From Methylophaga sp. (GTDB lineage Bacteria; Pseudomonadota; Gammaproteobacteria; Nitrosococcales; Methylophagaceae): a stretch of DNA of 41,116 nt. Below, in pieces: positions 29,857-38,296 of this stretch. The stretch covers positions 1 through 41,116 of the forward strand of contig SKGV01000074.1 in assembly GCA_007117275.1 (NCBI GenBank), written 5' to 3'. Every line of letters starts with the position of its first letter. Position 1 is the stretch's first letter. The notes under the pieces were generated by a model. That model did no database searches. It saw only the letters and a list, made by a program, of their open reading frames with translations, and was not told where the DNA came from. A program made the translations under genes and the position numbers.

Positions 29857-31345
29857 TTTGTCCGCCAAATTCTCCCTGTAGTTCGCTGGATCTAGGTTCT
29901 ACTGATGGAATTGTGTCGTCCTCGTCCTCAGCCGCTTTCAGATTATCAAACCCACTGTACGGGTCGTTAATCAATCGCTCTCTCAGCTCGAAGTTGTCAA
30001 TCGCTTGGCTTTGGAATGCAATCAGATCGGCCTGGCGGTTCTGCAGGTTGACCGCTGCCTTATCTGCATCGGACATAACGCGAAGCGCATTCCATTCTGG
30101 ATAAATGCTAGTCTCTGGTCTGACGCCCAAGTCATCAGCATGCGATGGTATTAAACGCCGGTAGTGTGCTATCACAATCTCCGTCAGCTCGTTGGCCTGT
30201 AGCTCTTCCAGGGACTCGATGTAATAATCGATATCTGCATCACCGGTTGAAAAACCCTGATGTCCGGTGCCCATCAGTTTTGATGCGGGCACATCCAGTA
30301 TTGAGCATACCAGTTGATACTGCCCCATGATCACAGCATCAAGATCAGTTAGGGTGGTATCCATCTGCCCCATATCCTCATCTTTTCCCAGTAGCTGCAC
30401 TCCGAAATTATTACGAAACTCAGCCAATTTCTGCATTGCTCTACCAAATTTCGTAGGCTTGGACGCGACCTGCTCAAGATCAGCCTTTCTCCATACAAGG
30501 CGCTTAGTCATCGCCAGCTGCGGCGCTTCGTTGGCCGTGCGCTCGGCTGCATAGACCCGCTCATAAACTTTCTGAACTTTACCAATGCCGCCATAACGAT
30601 ACGTAGGTTTGAGCAGGTCAGGCACCATGTCGCCCGTCAAAATCACCATGTGTGTTTTATGGATGCGCTTACCGCCCACCTGCCACCATGTCGGCTCTAG
30701 GTAATTCGGCTCCGAGGGGTCTGTCAGGTTCTTGTTCTCGAACTCTGGCGTCAGTCGGTTTGGGTCGATTTGCGAAATTCCCGCGTATTTGCCGCCCTCA
30801 AACTCGGTCGGATTGAATGGCTTTGAGTAGTCGAAATTAGGGTCTGAGTGCAGGAACAACAAATGCCGAACGCCAAAAATATTATTCATGGTGGCGGCTT
30901 CCAGCAGCTGTTTTTTCAGGCCGTATTTTCTGTCTAGGGTTTCGATTGCCTTAATCTGATCTGGGTGCAGTTCGTCACCCTCGCAGCCGATTTCATACCA
31001 TTTTCGCAGTGCGTCACGAGGCTTTGACTCGCAGCCCTTGCGCACCAGCCAGTGCTGACTGATGACAGCCATAGCCGGATAACCGATAAACTGACCTGTC
31101 GCGACGTAGTGCGCAAACACAACAGGGTTAACCGCATCGTAATTGACTTGCGCCACAGGGGCGCAGGAGTCCATAGCCACGCCTTCCGGCACCGGCGCTC
31201 GCTTAGGTATTGCGTACGACAGATTGTACTCCTGCAGCGATGTGGTGCCATCCATTCCAATACCATCCATAAATCCGTAGAAATCGAACGGTTTGGACTG
31301 CTTGGGTTTTGGTTCTTGCTGTTTTTTTTTGAGATTCCAGAACAT
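29837..31345 (-). CDS. Portal protein (DUF1073 family)
   Basis: A 502-residue protein starting MFWNLKKKQQEPKPKQ. YNLSYAIPKRAPVPEG is followed by GYPAMAVISQHWLVRKGCESKPRDALRKW and a central PASKLMGTGHQGFSTGDADIDYYIESL, all typical of DUF1073 portals. The ring of 12 forms the DNA gate and docks the terminase. The frame extends 31 codons upstream into the terminase end, but ATG 31345 is the natural start. It follows the large terminase gene, the usual order. Confidence 0.87.
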   Translation of the reverse strand: MFWNLKKKQQEPKPKQSKPFDFYGFMDGIGMDGTTSLQEYNLSYAIPKRAPVPEGVAMDSCAPVAQVNYDAVNPVVFAHYVATGQFIGYPAMAVISQHWLVRKGCESKPRDALRKWYEIGCEGDELHPDQIKAIETLDRKYGLKKQLLEAATMNNIFGVRHLLFLHSDPNFDYSKPFNPTEFEGGKYAGISQIDPNRLTPEFENKNLTDPSEPNYLEPTWWQVGGKRIHKTHMVILTGDMVPDLLKPTYRYGGIGKVQKVYERVYAAERTANEAPQLAMTKRLVWRKADLEQVASKPTKFGRAMQKLAEFRNNFGVQLLGKDEDMGQMDTTLTDLDAVIMGQYQLVCSILDVPASKLMGTGHQGFSTGDADIDYYIESLEELQANELTEIVIAHYRRLIPSHADDLGVRPETSIYPEWNALRVMSDADKAAVNLQNRQADLIAFQSQAIDNFELRERLINDPYSGFDNLKAAEDEDDTIPSVEPRSSELQGEFGGQNDQAQN

Positions 31346-31383
31346 GATTTTTGGCCCGGTTGAATTTTGTACAGTGTAGCAGA

Positions 31384-32754
31384 TTACCAATCGTAGTCGA
31401 AAAAGCCTTTGCTCTCGATCGCTGCAAGATGAGGGCACGCACCCATGATAAAAGCATCGGCCAAGTTCGGGGATTTTACACCGCGCTTTGCAAGCTGTTC
31501 TTTTGTCTCCAGCATATCAAGGCCGCGCTTGCTGTAGCTTCTGCGAGGCGTTGACAGCTCAGTTTTTAGGCGCTCCAGATGATCTAAATCGCTGGACAGG
31601 CTAATCAGGTCGCTGGCTGGGTATTTTATGCCTTTATTGATCGCGTTAAACGTGTTTCTTAGCCGGTCGGCTACGTCCTGCCACGCCTGAGCTTTCAGGT
31701 TTTCAAACTTCTCTCCGTTTTTTATTCCCGGCGCATACTCATCATCCGGTCGCGCAACACCAGCGCCAGCATTGAATTTGTAGTATCCGTCAGCGACTCC
31801 GGCCTCCTTCAGCGTTGATCCGACCTGCGCACCCACGCCAATCGAGTCATACAGCAGTCGGCCATTTCCGACTTTTGACCATGCGCGCTTCGCAGATTGT
31901 GCCAACTCATCTTCAGGGGCTTTCCATTCGTCAATATCCACGCAGATCCCACCATTAAAGCCAGCGGTCGCGTTTTTATCCTCTCCGGAGTCGGCTACAT
32001 CATAGCCAACGGAGCGTGCGCCAGACATATCGATATCAAGCCTCAGGTGCGCATCAACAGCAGCCTCCAGCCATGAGCGCTTAATGACCGCTGCATCATC
32101 GTCAGAGCGGGGGACACCCAGATAAACATGCTCGTATTCCTCGAAATCCTCTTCTTTTTTGGACTCGATAACCTGACGCATTGTGTTTGATAAAAATGGG
32201 TTTTCTGGGTAATTGATCTGACGGGATCTGGTGCTGGGAGGCGGGTCAACAACAAATCTTTGGTAAATAAAATCGGTCATCAGCCTCGGGTTAAAGCTGA
32301 TCCACACCTCTGAGTTTTCTTTCCTGATTGTCGGCTCAAGAATTGCCCACTGATCGGCAGTTAGGTTGTGAGCCTCCTCAATCCAGAGGATGTCCGCACC
32401 CTCGAATGATTTTATTTCGTCAGTGTTTCGGTCAATCCCGTAAAAAGTAAAATCGGTTCCGTTGGCGTGGCGTATCTCACTTGCCATGATTTCAAAGCCT
32501 GGGAGCTGGAAATTTTCAATTTGAGCCTTAATGAGAGTGTAAACGGATTCCTTTATTTTGTTCTGGAATCTGCGCACACACAGGAATCGGGTGCGGTATT
32601 GCGCCCCGATAGATGCAGCCATCCCTGCGAATTCCCACGATTTTGATGATGAGCGCCCGCCGTATAAAACGCGGTTGCGCACCTTGATGAAATTCTCAGG
32701 GTGCGGGTCACCATCAAACCAAAAATCAATCAGATTCGGATTGAGGCTTGCCAT
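31384..32754 (-). CDS. terL: Terminase large subunit (Terminase_3/PBSX type)
   Basis: A 456-residue packaging motor. Walker A GGRSSSKS (residues 32-39), Walker B ILWIEEA (122-128), and nuclease-domain acidic residues in GYDVADSGEDKNA, LLYDSIGVGAQ and NLADAFIMG. It cuts concatemers and pumps DNA through the portal. The circularly permuted assembly is consistent with headful packaging. It overlaps the small subunit gene by 29 bases. Confidence 0.92.
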   Translation of the reverse strand: MASLNPNLIDFWFDGDPHPENFIKVRNRVLYGGRSSSKSWEFAGMAASIGAQYRTRFLCVRRFQNKIKESVYTLIKAQIENFQLPGFEIMASEIRHANGTDFTFYGIDRNTDEIKSFEGADILWIEEAHNLTADQWAILEPTIRKENSEVWISFNPRLMTDFIYQRFVVDPPPSTRSRQINYPENPFLSNTMRQVIESKKEEDFEEYEHVYLGVPRSDDDAAVIKRSWLEAAVDAHLRLDIDMSGARSVGYDVADSGEDKNATAGFNGGICVDIDEWKAPEDELAQSAKRAWSKVGNGRLLYDSIGVGAQVGSTLKEAGVADGYYKFNAGAGVARPDDEYAPGIKNGEKFENLKAQAWQDVADRLRNTFNAINKGIKYPASDLISLSSDLDHLERLKTELSTPRRSYSKRGLDMLETKEQLAKRGVKSPNLADAFIMGACPHLAAIESKGFFDYDW

Positions 32755-33289
32755 ACATCATTCCAAATGTCGGCGTCATGCTGCCATCTGAGCTAGTGTG
32801 GTCCACTTTTTCAACAAAAGCACCGACGCTCAGGTGTTTGCCCAGCAACTCCAGGTTCTTGAGCTTGTCGGGCCATTTGATTTTTTGGATAATGCTTTCT
32901 ACCGACTCTTCGCCATCCTTGATCGCTGAGAGTCGATTGATATCCATGCCGGACAGGGTGGTTCGCCACACTTTAGGCCACTGACTTACTGGCTTCAGCC
33001 CGCCTTCGTCGTCGAGTATGTCAGCAGCGTCCATCTGGTCAATTTCAACTAAACGCTTCAGGACGTAGCTGGCATCGACCACAGCTTGCTTCGCTGCTTC
33101 CTGCACCAGCTCTGCAACCCTTGCCCTAACCTTGTCGTCACCGGCAAGCCTACTAGCCTTCTCCCAAACCGTGTTTTCCTTCCATTTTAGTGAGACTGGA
33201 TACACTTCGCGATAAGCAACAGCCTGCTTCACGCCATTAGCGAGCAGCTGCGCATATTTTTCATGTCTTCGGTTCTTTAGCGCTGCCAT
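32726..33289 (-). CDS. terS: Terminase small subunit (Terminase_2-like)
   Basis: A 187-residue protein. The N-terminal DNA-binding helices read HEKYAQLLANGVKQAVAYREVYP and ENTVWEKASRLAGDDKVRARVAEL, the order seen in Terminase_2 proteins; the middle has SYVLKRLVEIDQMD and the C-terminus NLELLGKHLSVGAFVEK. It recognises packaging sites and feeds DNA to TerL. ATG 33289 is the first start in frame; a mini-ORF that looks like another terminase N-terminus overlaps it in a different frame. Confidence 0.85.
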   Translation of the reverse strand: MAALKNRRHEKYAQLLANGVKQAVAYREVYPVSLKWKENTVWEKASRLAGDDKVRARVAELVQEAAKQAVVDASYVLKRLVEIDQMDAADILDDEGGLKPVSQWPKVWRTTLSGMDINRLSAIKDGEESVESIIQKIKWPDKLKNLELLGKHLSVGAFVEKVDHTSSDGSMTPTFGMMYGKPQSESD

Positions 33290-33336
33290 ACACGCTCCAC
33301 ATATAGCTGAGAGAATCTCTCTTGCTTCGGTGTCAT
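33277..33336 (-). pseudogene. Relic of an alternative small-terminase N-terminus
   Basis: A 19-codon frame starting MTPKQERFSQLYVE, the usual opening of many Terminase_2 small subunits, with GAGG upstream. It then runs out of frame and stops at 33277, inside the current terS start. It looks like the stub left when recombination or a frameshift replaced the N-terminus. It may still act as a leader peptide. Confidence 0.5.
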
Positions 33337-33364
33337 CACCGCATTCCTCTTTAAATTCAAATAG

Positions 33365-33392
33365 TCTATACCGGCTAGGCGCCTAGAGCCAA
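33365..33392 (-). promoter_or_regulatory. Candidate promoter for packaging/structural genes, with palindromic operator
   Basis: On the minus strand TTGGCT (33392-33387), 16 bases, TATAGA (33370-33365). The spacer holds a perfect 12-bp palindrome CTAGGCGCCTAG (33375-33386). The 148-base gap upstream of terS otherwise holds only the terminase relic and an AT-rich hairpin after the RHH gene. Moderate -35 and -10 matches. Confidence 0.55.
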
Positions 33393-33437
33393 TGCGGGCC
33401 GTGATTAGCAAGTTGATAAAGTGCTATTAAAAATTGA

Positions 33438-33635
33438 TTACAATTTTTTGCCCTGCTCCAGCAGCAGGCGATTAATCACAGAGGTTGCAGATTTTCCTGA
33501 CTTCTCTAGAACCCTCAGCGCTCGTGCTGCTTTCGGGTTAATCCAGAGATTGCTTATTCTTCTGTATCCCTGCTCTAGCTTTCTTGCCTGATCTCTTTTT
33601 ACCCGCAACGCTGCAGTAGGGTCCTTTTCTGACAT
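33438..33635 (-). CDS. Small ribbon-helix-helix-like DNA-binding protein
   Basis: A 65-residue basic protein starting MSEKDPTAALRVKRDQ. RRISNLWINPKAARALRVLEKSGKSATSVINRLL gives a strand followed by two helices, the plan of ribbon-helix-helix regulators. ATG 33635 follows GGTGG; an in-frame start four codons upstream lies inside the preceding gene. It lies just before the terS promoter with its palindrome, so it may regulate the switch to late genes; that is inference. Confidence 0.65.
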   Translation of the reverse strand: MSEKDPTAALRVKRDQARKLEQGYRRISNLWINPKAARALRVLEKSGKSATSVINRLLLEQGKKL

Positions 33636-33636
33636 G

Positions 33637-34080
33637 CTACCACCCACTCCTTCTTAAAATCCCAAATGCCGCAGTCTTTGTCCACTGATCAAACCACTGA
33701 GGATATACAACCTCTGGAGCGTACCACAGCACGGCGCACCAAGGAGACTCTGGAATTATCAGGTCTGGAAGAGAGTCCTGATCGATGCTGGACAAGAGCT
33801 CGCTCCAAAGCCTTTCTGATGATCTGCTGTGAAGACAAATTGCAATATCTGCAATAACAGCGCCTTCATCCAGCAGTTTAAGAGTTGTTCGCTTGCTACC
33901 AATCTCGCCAGTTACTCGATAACCGTCGCGGCGACTCATGGCCCATCCTGTCTCACCTGACGCGACAGGTATAAGCGTTCGATCAATAATACCCGCCTCC
34001 TCTATCGGATCAATAAAGTCTGCGGTGACGCGCTCAAATACACCGTCATTCAAAACCAACCAGTTCAAATAGCGACTCAT
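33637..34080 (-). CDS. Hypothetical protein beside the methyltransferase
   Basis: A 147-residue protein starting MSRYLNWLVLNDGVF, mixed alpha/beta and Trp-rich at the C-terminus (WFDQWTKTAAFGILRRSGW). No family recognised. It starts with an ATGA overlap on the methyltransferase stop, so the two are co-translated. It may assist or modulate the methyltransferase, but nothing in its sequence proves this. Confidence 0.6.
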   Translation of the reverse strand: MSRYLNWLVLNDGVFERVTADFIDPIEEAGIIDRTLIPVASGETGWAMSRRDGYRVTGEIGSKRTTLKLLDEGAVIADIAICLHSRSSERLWSELLSSIDQDSLPDLIIPESPWCAVLWYAPEVVYPQWFDQWTKTAAFGILRRSGW

Positions 34081-34700
34081 TCAATAACCTCCAGTCCATA
34101 AGCACTCATAAAACGAATGTTTTTCTTTATCAGCTGAAAAGTATCCGCGTCCTTTTCGATAACCGTCACAGGAATATCCAGCTCATAAGCAGCAAAAGCG
34201 GTCGAGCCGCTGCCGCCAAACATGTCAACAACGCTTTTGACACTAAAGCTTCCCAGCAAATCAGTCATTGCATCATGGTTTTTTGCATGACCGTGACTCT
34301 GCGTCTGATTACGTGGAGCTCGGAGTATGGTGGGCCAGTAGCCGTTGGCCTCAAAAACATCACTACGCTGGCGCTTTCTGCGGTCAAACACAGATTTAAC
34401 ACCGGGCTTTGTAAGATAGACGCCAGTCTGATGCACATAGTTGGGCTGCATGTAGTTTTTTGACTTTTTGGGCATCACGCCGTCCCAAACAAAATCAAAG
34501 GCCAGCTTCCAGTTGGTGCGGGGCAAAAAATCCAATAGCTGCTTCATTGTTGTCAGTAAGACCATGTGATCGCAGTCATACTGATCAATAATCTTTGCCA
34601 GCTGGGTGCCGCTCATATCATAGGGCGGGTCGGTCATAATCATGTCTGCTTGCCTGCCGAAATCCAGAGCATCACCATGTATTAGCGTTGTTTGAGCCAT
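34077..34700 (-). CDS. DNA adenine-N6/cytosine-N4 methyltransferase
   Basis: A 207-residue enzyme. Catalytic motif DPPY (residues 24-27) precedes the SAM-binding FGGSGS motif (161-166), the beta-class order. It transfers a methyl group from S-adenosylmethionine to an exocyclic amino group in DNA. With no restriction endonuclease beside it, it is an orphan methylase, most likely protecting phage DNA from host restriction or marking it for regulation. It overlaps the helicase gene by 19 bases. Confidence 0.88.
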   Translation of the reverse strand: MAQTTLIHGDALDFGRQADMIMTDPPYDMSGTQLAKIIDQYDCDHMVLLTTMKQLLDFLPRTNWKLAFDFVWDGVMPKKSKNYMQPNYVHQTGVYLTKPGVKSVFDRRKRQRSDVFEANGYWPTILRAPRNQTQSHGHAKNHDAMTDLLGSFSVKSVVDMFGGSGSTAFAAYELDIPVTVIEKDADTFQLIKKNIRFMSAYGLEVIE

Positions 34701-36376
34701 TTTTTATACACCTTGATCGCCTTGCTTGTTTTGTCTGAGCCAATATCAGCTGCCGTGAAGTTATCAATATAAAACTGTCTTTTCTTTGCTTCTTGAGAAA
34801 AAACAAATTGATTGACGTCATAGATCGAAACACCAGACTCTACGAGCGTTCGTGTAAACCAATCGGCCAACTTAGCCACTGTTTTACCGATCAAATCACT
34901 TCCAAAATAAATATTGTTATTTGCCAGCTCTGTTTGTGTGCGAAGATTCTGCTTCTGCTGCTGCCTTTCTTTGATGACGAAGCTGCGCAAATGCTGATCG
35001 ATCATTCTTATGTCGAACTGGTATGATCCTGATGCAAAGTCAGAGGATCGATCAAGCCACCGGTTTTCCCAGCCGCATGAAGGGCAGTGCTCCAGCTTGA
35101 ATAAAAAGAACGCCCCGCACTCATCGCATGGCACCTTCCTCTTTGTTTTAGGGCCACAAGGAGGATTTAATAAATCCCACTCAACGGGCTCATCAGGATC
35201 ACCATGCAAAGCAACCATGCCAGTCAGATCAATAATAACTGCCTGCTCCTTTCCGACCTCAGGCCTTAAAACACGACCGCACCACTGACGGTAACGCGGG
35301 AAAGATGCTGTTCGTGTTGCGATGATAAGAACCTCAACAGCTGGAAGATCAAACCCTTCTCCAACCATGTCGACATTTGTCAAAACCTTGATATAGCCAT
35401 TGCGAAAATCATCAAGGATGCGCGCAATCTCAACTGATGACTGGGTGCTATTGATGCATGCAGCAGGAATTCCAGCGCCACGGAACTCTTGAGAAAACAG
35501 TTCAGCATTTTTAATTGCTGGAGCCATTAAAATGGCAGGTCTGCCGGGGCAAATCCGCTTGTACTCTTCAACAGGATCACCCATCAGCTCCAGGATGCCG
35601 CTATCCCAGTCAAGCCCTGGCCGCTGATTGTTGAACAAGCTTCTTCTGCCGTCATTAAAATAAGAGGACCCCATAGCAGCGTCCAGCATTTCATCAATAA
35701 GCCACTGCTCCTGCTCTTCAATACTCAGTTTCTCAACAATATTGTAAGTTGTTCTCGCTGCATAACTTGTAAACGGGCTAAGCCATCCCAGCTCAATGAG
35801 CTTTTTAGTGCTGTCATTCTCCAGCGTAGAAGCCTGAACCAGTTTATGAAAAAGTCCCCCTTTATCCACGTGCAGGCTCTCACCATCCATGCGGGCTGGC
35901 GTTGCGGTAAAGCCAACAATCCGGGCATTCGGGAACAGATCGGCTAACTGCCCCCACATGTTGCCAGGGATAACATGATGGGCCTCATCAATAATAATCA
36001 GCCACGGCGTCTCACGATCCAGATTCAGCCTGTGATGACGAACAGCAGAAATAATGCTCTGCATGCTCGCGACAAGGCGCGTTTGATGCCCTCTTTTAAT
36101 GTGGTTTTTACCGTGCTTGCGATGAGAGGCCATGCAACGACGGCGGGTATGCTCTGTGCTGATGGTATCGTGATCCAAGCCAAAAGCGGCCAGCTTTTCA
36201 CTGATCTGCTGAATCAAAATATTGCGATGCGCAACCAAAATAGTAAATGGAGACCAGGCAGCCAGAGCGGCTTCAATTGGTGTCTTGCCAGCACCAGTAT
36301 CAAGCTGAACGATATCGTTTGTTGTGCTGGGTATCAGTTGATCAAAAATATCTTGCTGATAGCCCCGAAGCTTCAT
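34682..36376 (-). CDS. SF2 DEAD/DEAH helicase with zinc ribbon
   Basis: A 564-residue helicase. Q-motif-like start RGYQQDIFDQL, Walker A DTGAGKT (26-32), DEAH (130-133), TATP (157-160), motif V VDMVGEGFDLP, motif VI QWCGRVLRP (365-373), then a zinc ribbon with C417, C420, C431 and C434. This is the RecG/UvsW/SSL2-like plan of phage helicases that remodel branched DNA or open origins. The C-terminal 120 residues are unrecognised. It is followed by the methyltransferase and preceded by small unknowns. Confidence 0.88.
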   Translation of the reverse strand: MKLRGYQQDIFDQLIPSTTNDIVQLDTGAGKTPIEAALAAWSPFTILVAHRNILIQQISEKLAAFGLDHDTISTEHTRRRCMASHRKHGKNHIKRGHQTRLVASMQSIISAVRHHRLNLDRETPWLIIIDEAHHVIPGNMWGQLADLFPNARIVGFTATPARMDGESLHVDKGGLFHKLVQASTLENDSTKKLIELGWLSPFTSYAARTTYNIVEKLSIEEQEQWLIDEMLDAAMGSSYFNDGRRSLFNNQRPGLDWDSGILELMGDPVEEYKRICPGRPAILMAPAIKNAELFSQEFRGAGIPAACINSTQSSVEIARILDDFRNGYIKVLTNVDMVGEGFDLPAVEVLIIATRTASFPRYRQWCGRVLRPEVGKEQAVIIDLTGMVALHGDPDEPVEWDLLNPPCGPKTKRKVPCDECGAFFLFKLEHCPSCGWENRWLDRSSDFASGSYQFDIRMIDQHLRSFVIKERQQQKQNLRTQTELANNNIYFGSDLIGKTVAKLADWFTRTLVESGVSIYDVNQFVFSQEAKKRQFYIDNFTAADIGSDKTSKAIKVYKKWLKQR

Positions 36377-36738
36377 TTGATTTGCTCCTGCATGCAGGCA
36401 TCAAGCTGGCCGTGCGGATTGATATATAAGCGGCTCAGGGCTGCAAGGCGCTGCATGTGAAGATCATTTGATGATGATGCGACCAAATCCCCATCTTCCG
36501 TAAAAGTGTCATCCCAGCCCTTTCCTTTGAAAAGCAGCTTGCAAAGAGCATCGCAAATAACAACAGCCTCACCGCCGCAGTAACCAACCTCTTCACACTC
36601 TGCCCTTGGGCAGAAACCGCCGGCCGTATAGTGCGCGGCCTCAATCCGCGCATCATGCTCCGTTTCACCGTATCCCAGAAGCTGGACATGGGTTTTATTC
36701 TGACCGGAGTAAACAGTCTGACTGATGATGGCAATCAT
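36373..36738 (-). CDS. Hypothetical protein
   Basis: A 121-residue protein starting MIAIISQTVYSGQNKTHVQLLG. Five cysteines, several in a cluster (GGFCPRAECEEVGYCGG), could bind a metal. The end is helical. It overlaps both neighbours by 1-4 bases in a compact operon. No family recognised. Confidence 0.6.
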   Translation of the reverse strand: MIAIISQTVYSGQNKTHVQLLGYGETEHDARIEAAHYTAGGFCPRAECEEVGYCGGEAVVICDALCKLLFKGKGWDDTFTEDGDLVASSSNDLHMQRLAALSRLYINPHGQLDACMQEQIK

Positions 36739-37220
36739 TATTCAAATCCCCATGCAGCAGTCAGACTGTTATATTTCTCAGCCACGGCGCGACACTCTTC
36801 TGTACCCTTTTCCAGCTGGGCAAACTTCTCGCGCAGTTCTTTTGCTGTTTGAAAAAATCCTCCGATTTCAGCGCCTTTCTTGCCCCGATTCTCTATCCAG
36901 AACTTTGCCGCTTTGCCTAAGCCTGAAGGCGCGCAAGCCAGGGTCGCCTGCTCTTCAGTCATCTCCTGAAGCTTTTCTGCGCGGATTTTCTCCGCCCACT
37001 CTTTCTGTTTTGCAGTGCCGATAAGGGCCTTGCCTCCAAAAAGCTTGGCAACATTTCGGCTGCTCAGTGCTTTCTTGCTTACAGATGAGCGACTAGAATA
37101 ACCTTTTCTCAGGTAATTTACGGAGGGATCGAAAGCAATGCCTGTCTCCATATCAACCCAGCCGTGAGTTGTTTTTTCAGGCATGTCAGCATCGTTGTAC
37201 CAAGCTTGGAAGTTATTCAC
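36738..37220 (-). CDS. Hypothetical protein with a TAKQKEWAEKIR motif
   Basis: A 160-residue basic protein. The motif IGTAKQKEWAEKIRAEKL (residues about 66-83) recurs in phage and bacterial proteins of unknown function. It starts at GTG 37220 behind AGGAG and is the first gene after the operator-bearing promoter at 37277-37305. No enzyme motif. Confidence 0.6.
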   Translation of the reverse strand: MNNFQAWYNDADMPEKTTHGWVDMETGIAFDPSVNYLRKGYSSRSSVSKKALSSRNVAKLFGGKALIGTAKQKEWAEKIRAEKLQEMTEEQATLACAPSGLGKAAKFWIENRGKKGAEIGGFFQTAKELREKFAQLEKGTEECRAVAEKYNSLTAAWGFE

Positions 37221-37276
37221 CTTTTTCTCCTGCCCCTGTCTGCCGAGGCGCGCTGTTGAGTTACCCTATGCCTCCT

Positions 37277-37305
37277 ATATTAACCGCGTAATGCGCCTTA
37301 CGCAA
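37277..37305 (-). promoter_or_regulatory. Leftward promoter with palindromic operator
   Basis: On the minus strand TTGCGT (37305-37300), 17 bases, TAATAT (37282-37277). A 6-bp inverted repeat GCGTAA (37286-37291) / TTACGC (37298-37303) fills the spacer, an ideal place for a repressor. It lies in the 98-base gap before the 37220 gene. Confidence 0.65.
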
Positions 37306-37318
37306 GCCATTTTTTAAA

Positions 37319-37837
37319 TTATTTTTTATGAAGCTCTTTTTTTGTTTTTTTATCTCCATCAAAGCCCGCTCCATCGCCATGCTGTCCTCTAATGTAATGC
37401 AGGCCCAGCATGGCCGCATCGCGTGTATCCGCATTGCTACGGCCAGTCCATCCGGTTAGCTTGTTGAACAGAGAGGCATCTTCTTTGGCCTTCTTGAGCC
37501 ACCCTGTCAGCGGCCTCTGCATGACCACTGTAACACCCTCGTGCTCGGCTACTTCGCGTATGTGACGGGCCGCTTGCTTGACTTGGCCAACATTCTGGCT
37601 GATCTTTTGCATTGCAGCTTGGCTTGTTTTTTGGCGCTTAAAGGTCGGCCTAATGGATTCCACATCTTCCACGACCAGAATCAAGTCGCTTTTTTCTGAG
37701 AAGCTCCTCAGCACCTCCAGTAGTTCGACAAATGACCACATAGCCAGACTATCCAAAGAGCCATTTTTGTAGATGCCGATGCCAGACTTAACGGCATCAG
37801 GATCAACGCCTATTACCCACTTCGGTCCACTGCTCAT
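37319..37837 (-). CDS. RuvC-like Holliday junction resolvase
   Basis: A 172-residue protein of the RNase H fold. VIGVDPD (D12), LILVVEDVE (E57) and SNADTRDAAMLGLHY (D137, D140) supply the acidic active site. It should cut four-way junctions before packaging, alongside NinB and the Ref-like nuclease. ATG 37837 with GAGGAG eight bases upstream is preferred to a GTG three codons earlier. Confidence 0.83.
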   Translation of the reverse strand: MSSGPKWVIGVDPDAVKSGIGIYKNGSLDSLAMWSFVELLEVLRSFSEKSDLILVVEDVESIRPTFKRQKTSQAAMQKISQNVGQVKQAARHIREVAEHEGVTVVMQRPLTGWLKKAKEDASLFNKLTGWTGRSNADTRDAAMLGLHYIRGQHGDGAGFDGDKKTKKELHKK

Positions 37838-38127
37838 CAAAAACACTCCTCGATCTCTCGTTCTTCAATCATTCGCTTAACCTTCTCCAGCAGCTCCTTC
37901 TCAGTGCCGTGAATCTGCTCCCATGTCTTCCGGCCTGCGTGTACTGCCACGCCGTGGCCACCCGTGCGGTGGTGGATTTCGCACAAAGGCAGCACCGAAA
38001 AATTATCCGCTCGCTTACCCATCGTGCCATTGCCGATATGATGAATCTCAGCTGGACGCTTGCAGATTAAGCAACCCAGCTCAGCTACTCGATTCAGCCA
38101 CTGCTTCTCGGCTTTGGTTTTACTCAA
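37837..38127 (-). CDS. Ref-like HNH endonuclease
   Basis: A 96-residue nuclease. C19 and C22 (CLICK), the HNH histidines in EIHHIGNGTMGKR, and the second pair LPLCEIHHRTGGHGVAVH match the P1 Ref / recombination-enhancement nuclease family. TTG 38127 is chosen because AGGAGG stands six bases upstream; the frame runs further back only by overlapping the RMF-like gene. Ref cuts DNA with RecA; here it may process recombination intermediates. Confidence 0.8.
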   Translation of the reverse strand: MSKTKAEKQWLNRVAELGCLICKRPAEIHHIGNGTMGKRADNFSVLPLCEIHHRTGGHGVAVHAGRKTWEQIHGTEKELLEKVKRMIEEREIEECF

Positions 38128-38296
38128 GGCCTTCCTCCTGCTTAATTTCTTTGAGCAGCTCTTTTCTTCCGTCTCTCCATCCGCGCTTATACTCATCAAG
38201 ATGCGGGTGCCTTACCCATCGGTATCCTGCTCCAGCCTTTCCGTCCAAGAAGCCCTGATCAAATAGGCTGCGTTTTCTTTGTGATGTCTTACTCAT
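38120..38296 (-). CDS. Small Rmf/CrpP-like protein
   Basis: A 58-residue protein starting MSKTSQRKRSLFDQGFLDGKAG, with HPHLDEYKRGWRDGR: the F..G..DG...P....Y..GW..G pattern shared with ribosome modulation factor and CrpP-type proteins, but without the CPY cysteine. ATG 38296 overlaps the NinB stop (ATGA) and the end overlaps the Ref-like start, so the gene fits exactly between them. It is the second RMF-like gene of this genome. Confidence 0.68.
   Translation of the reverse strand: MSKTSQRKRSLFDQGFLDGKAGAGYRWVRHPHLDEYKRGWRDGRKELLKEIKQEEGLE

Noticed and set aside
34077..36376. Restriction-modification or BREX-like defence system (helicase plus methyltransferase)
   Set aside because: No nuclease, specificity subunit or other system component is adjacent. 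The helicase and methylase fit the usual phage early set.
37837..38199. Longer start for the Ref-like nuclease at 38199
   Set aside because: It would overlap the 58-residue RMF-like gene by 80 bases and lacks a ribosome site; TTG 38127 has AGGAGG at the right distance.
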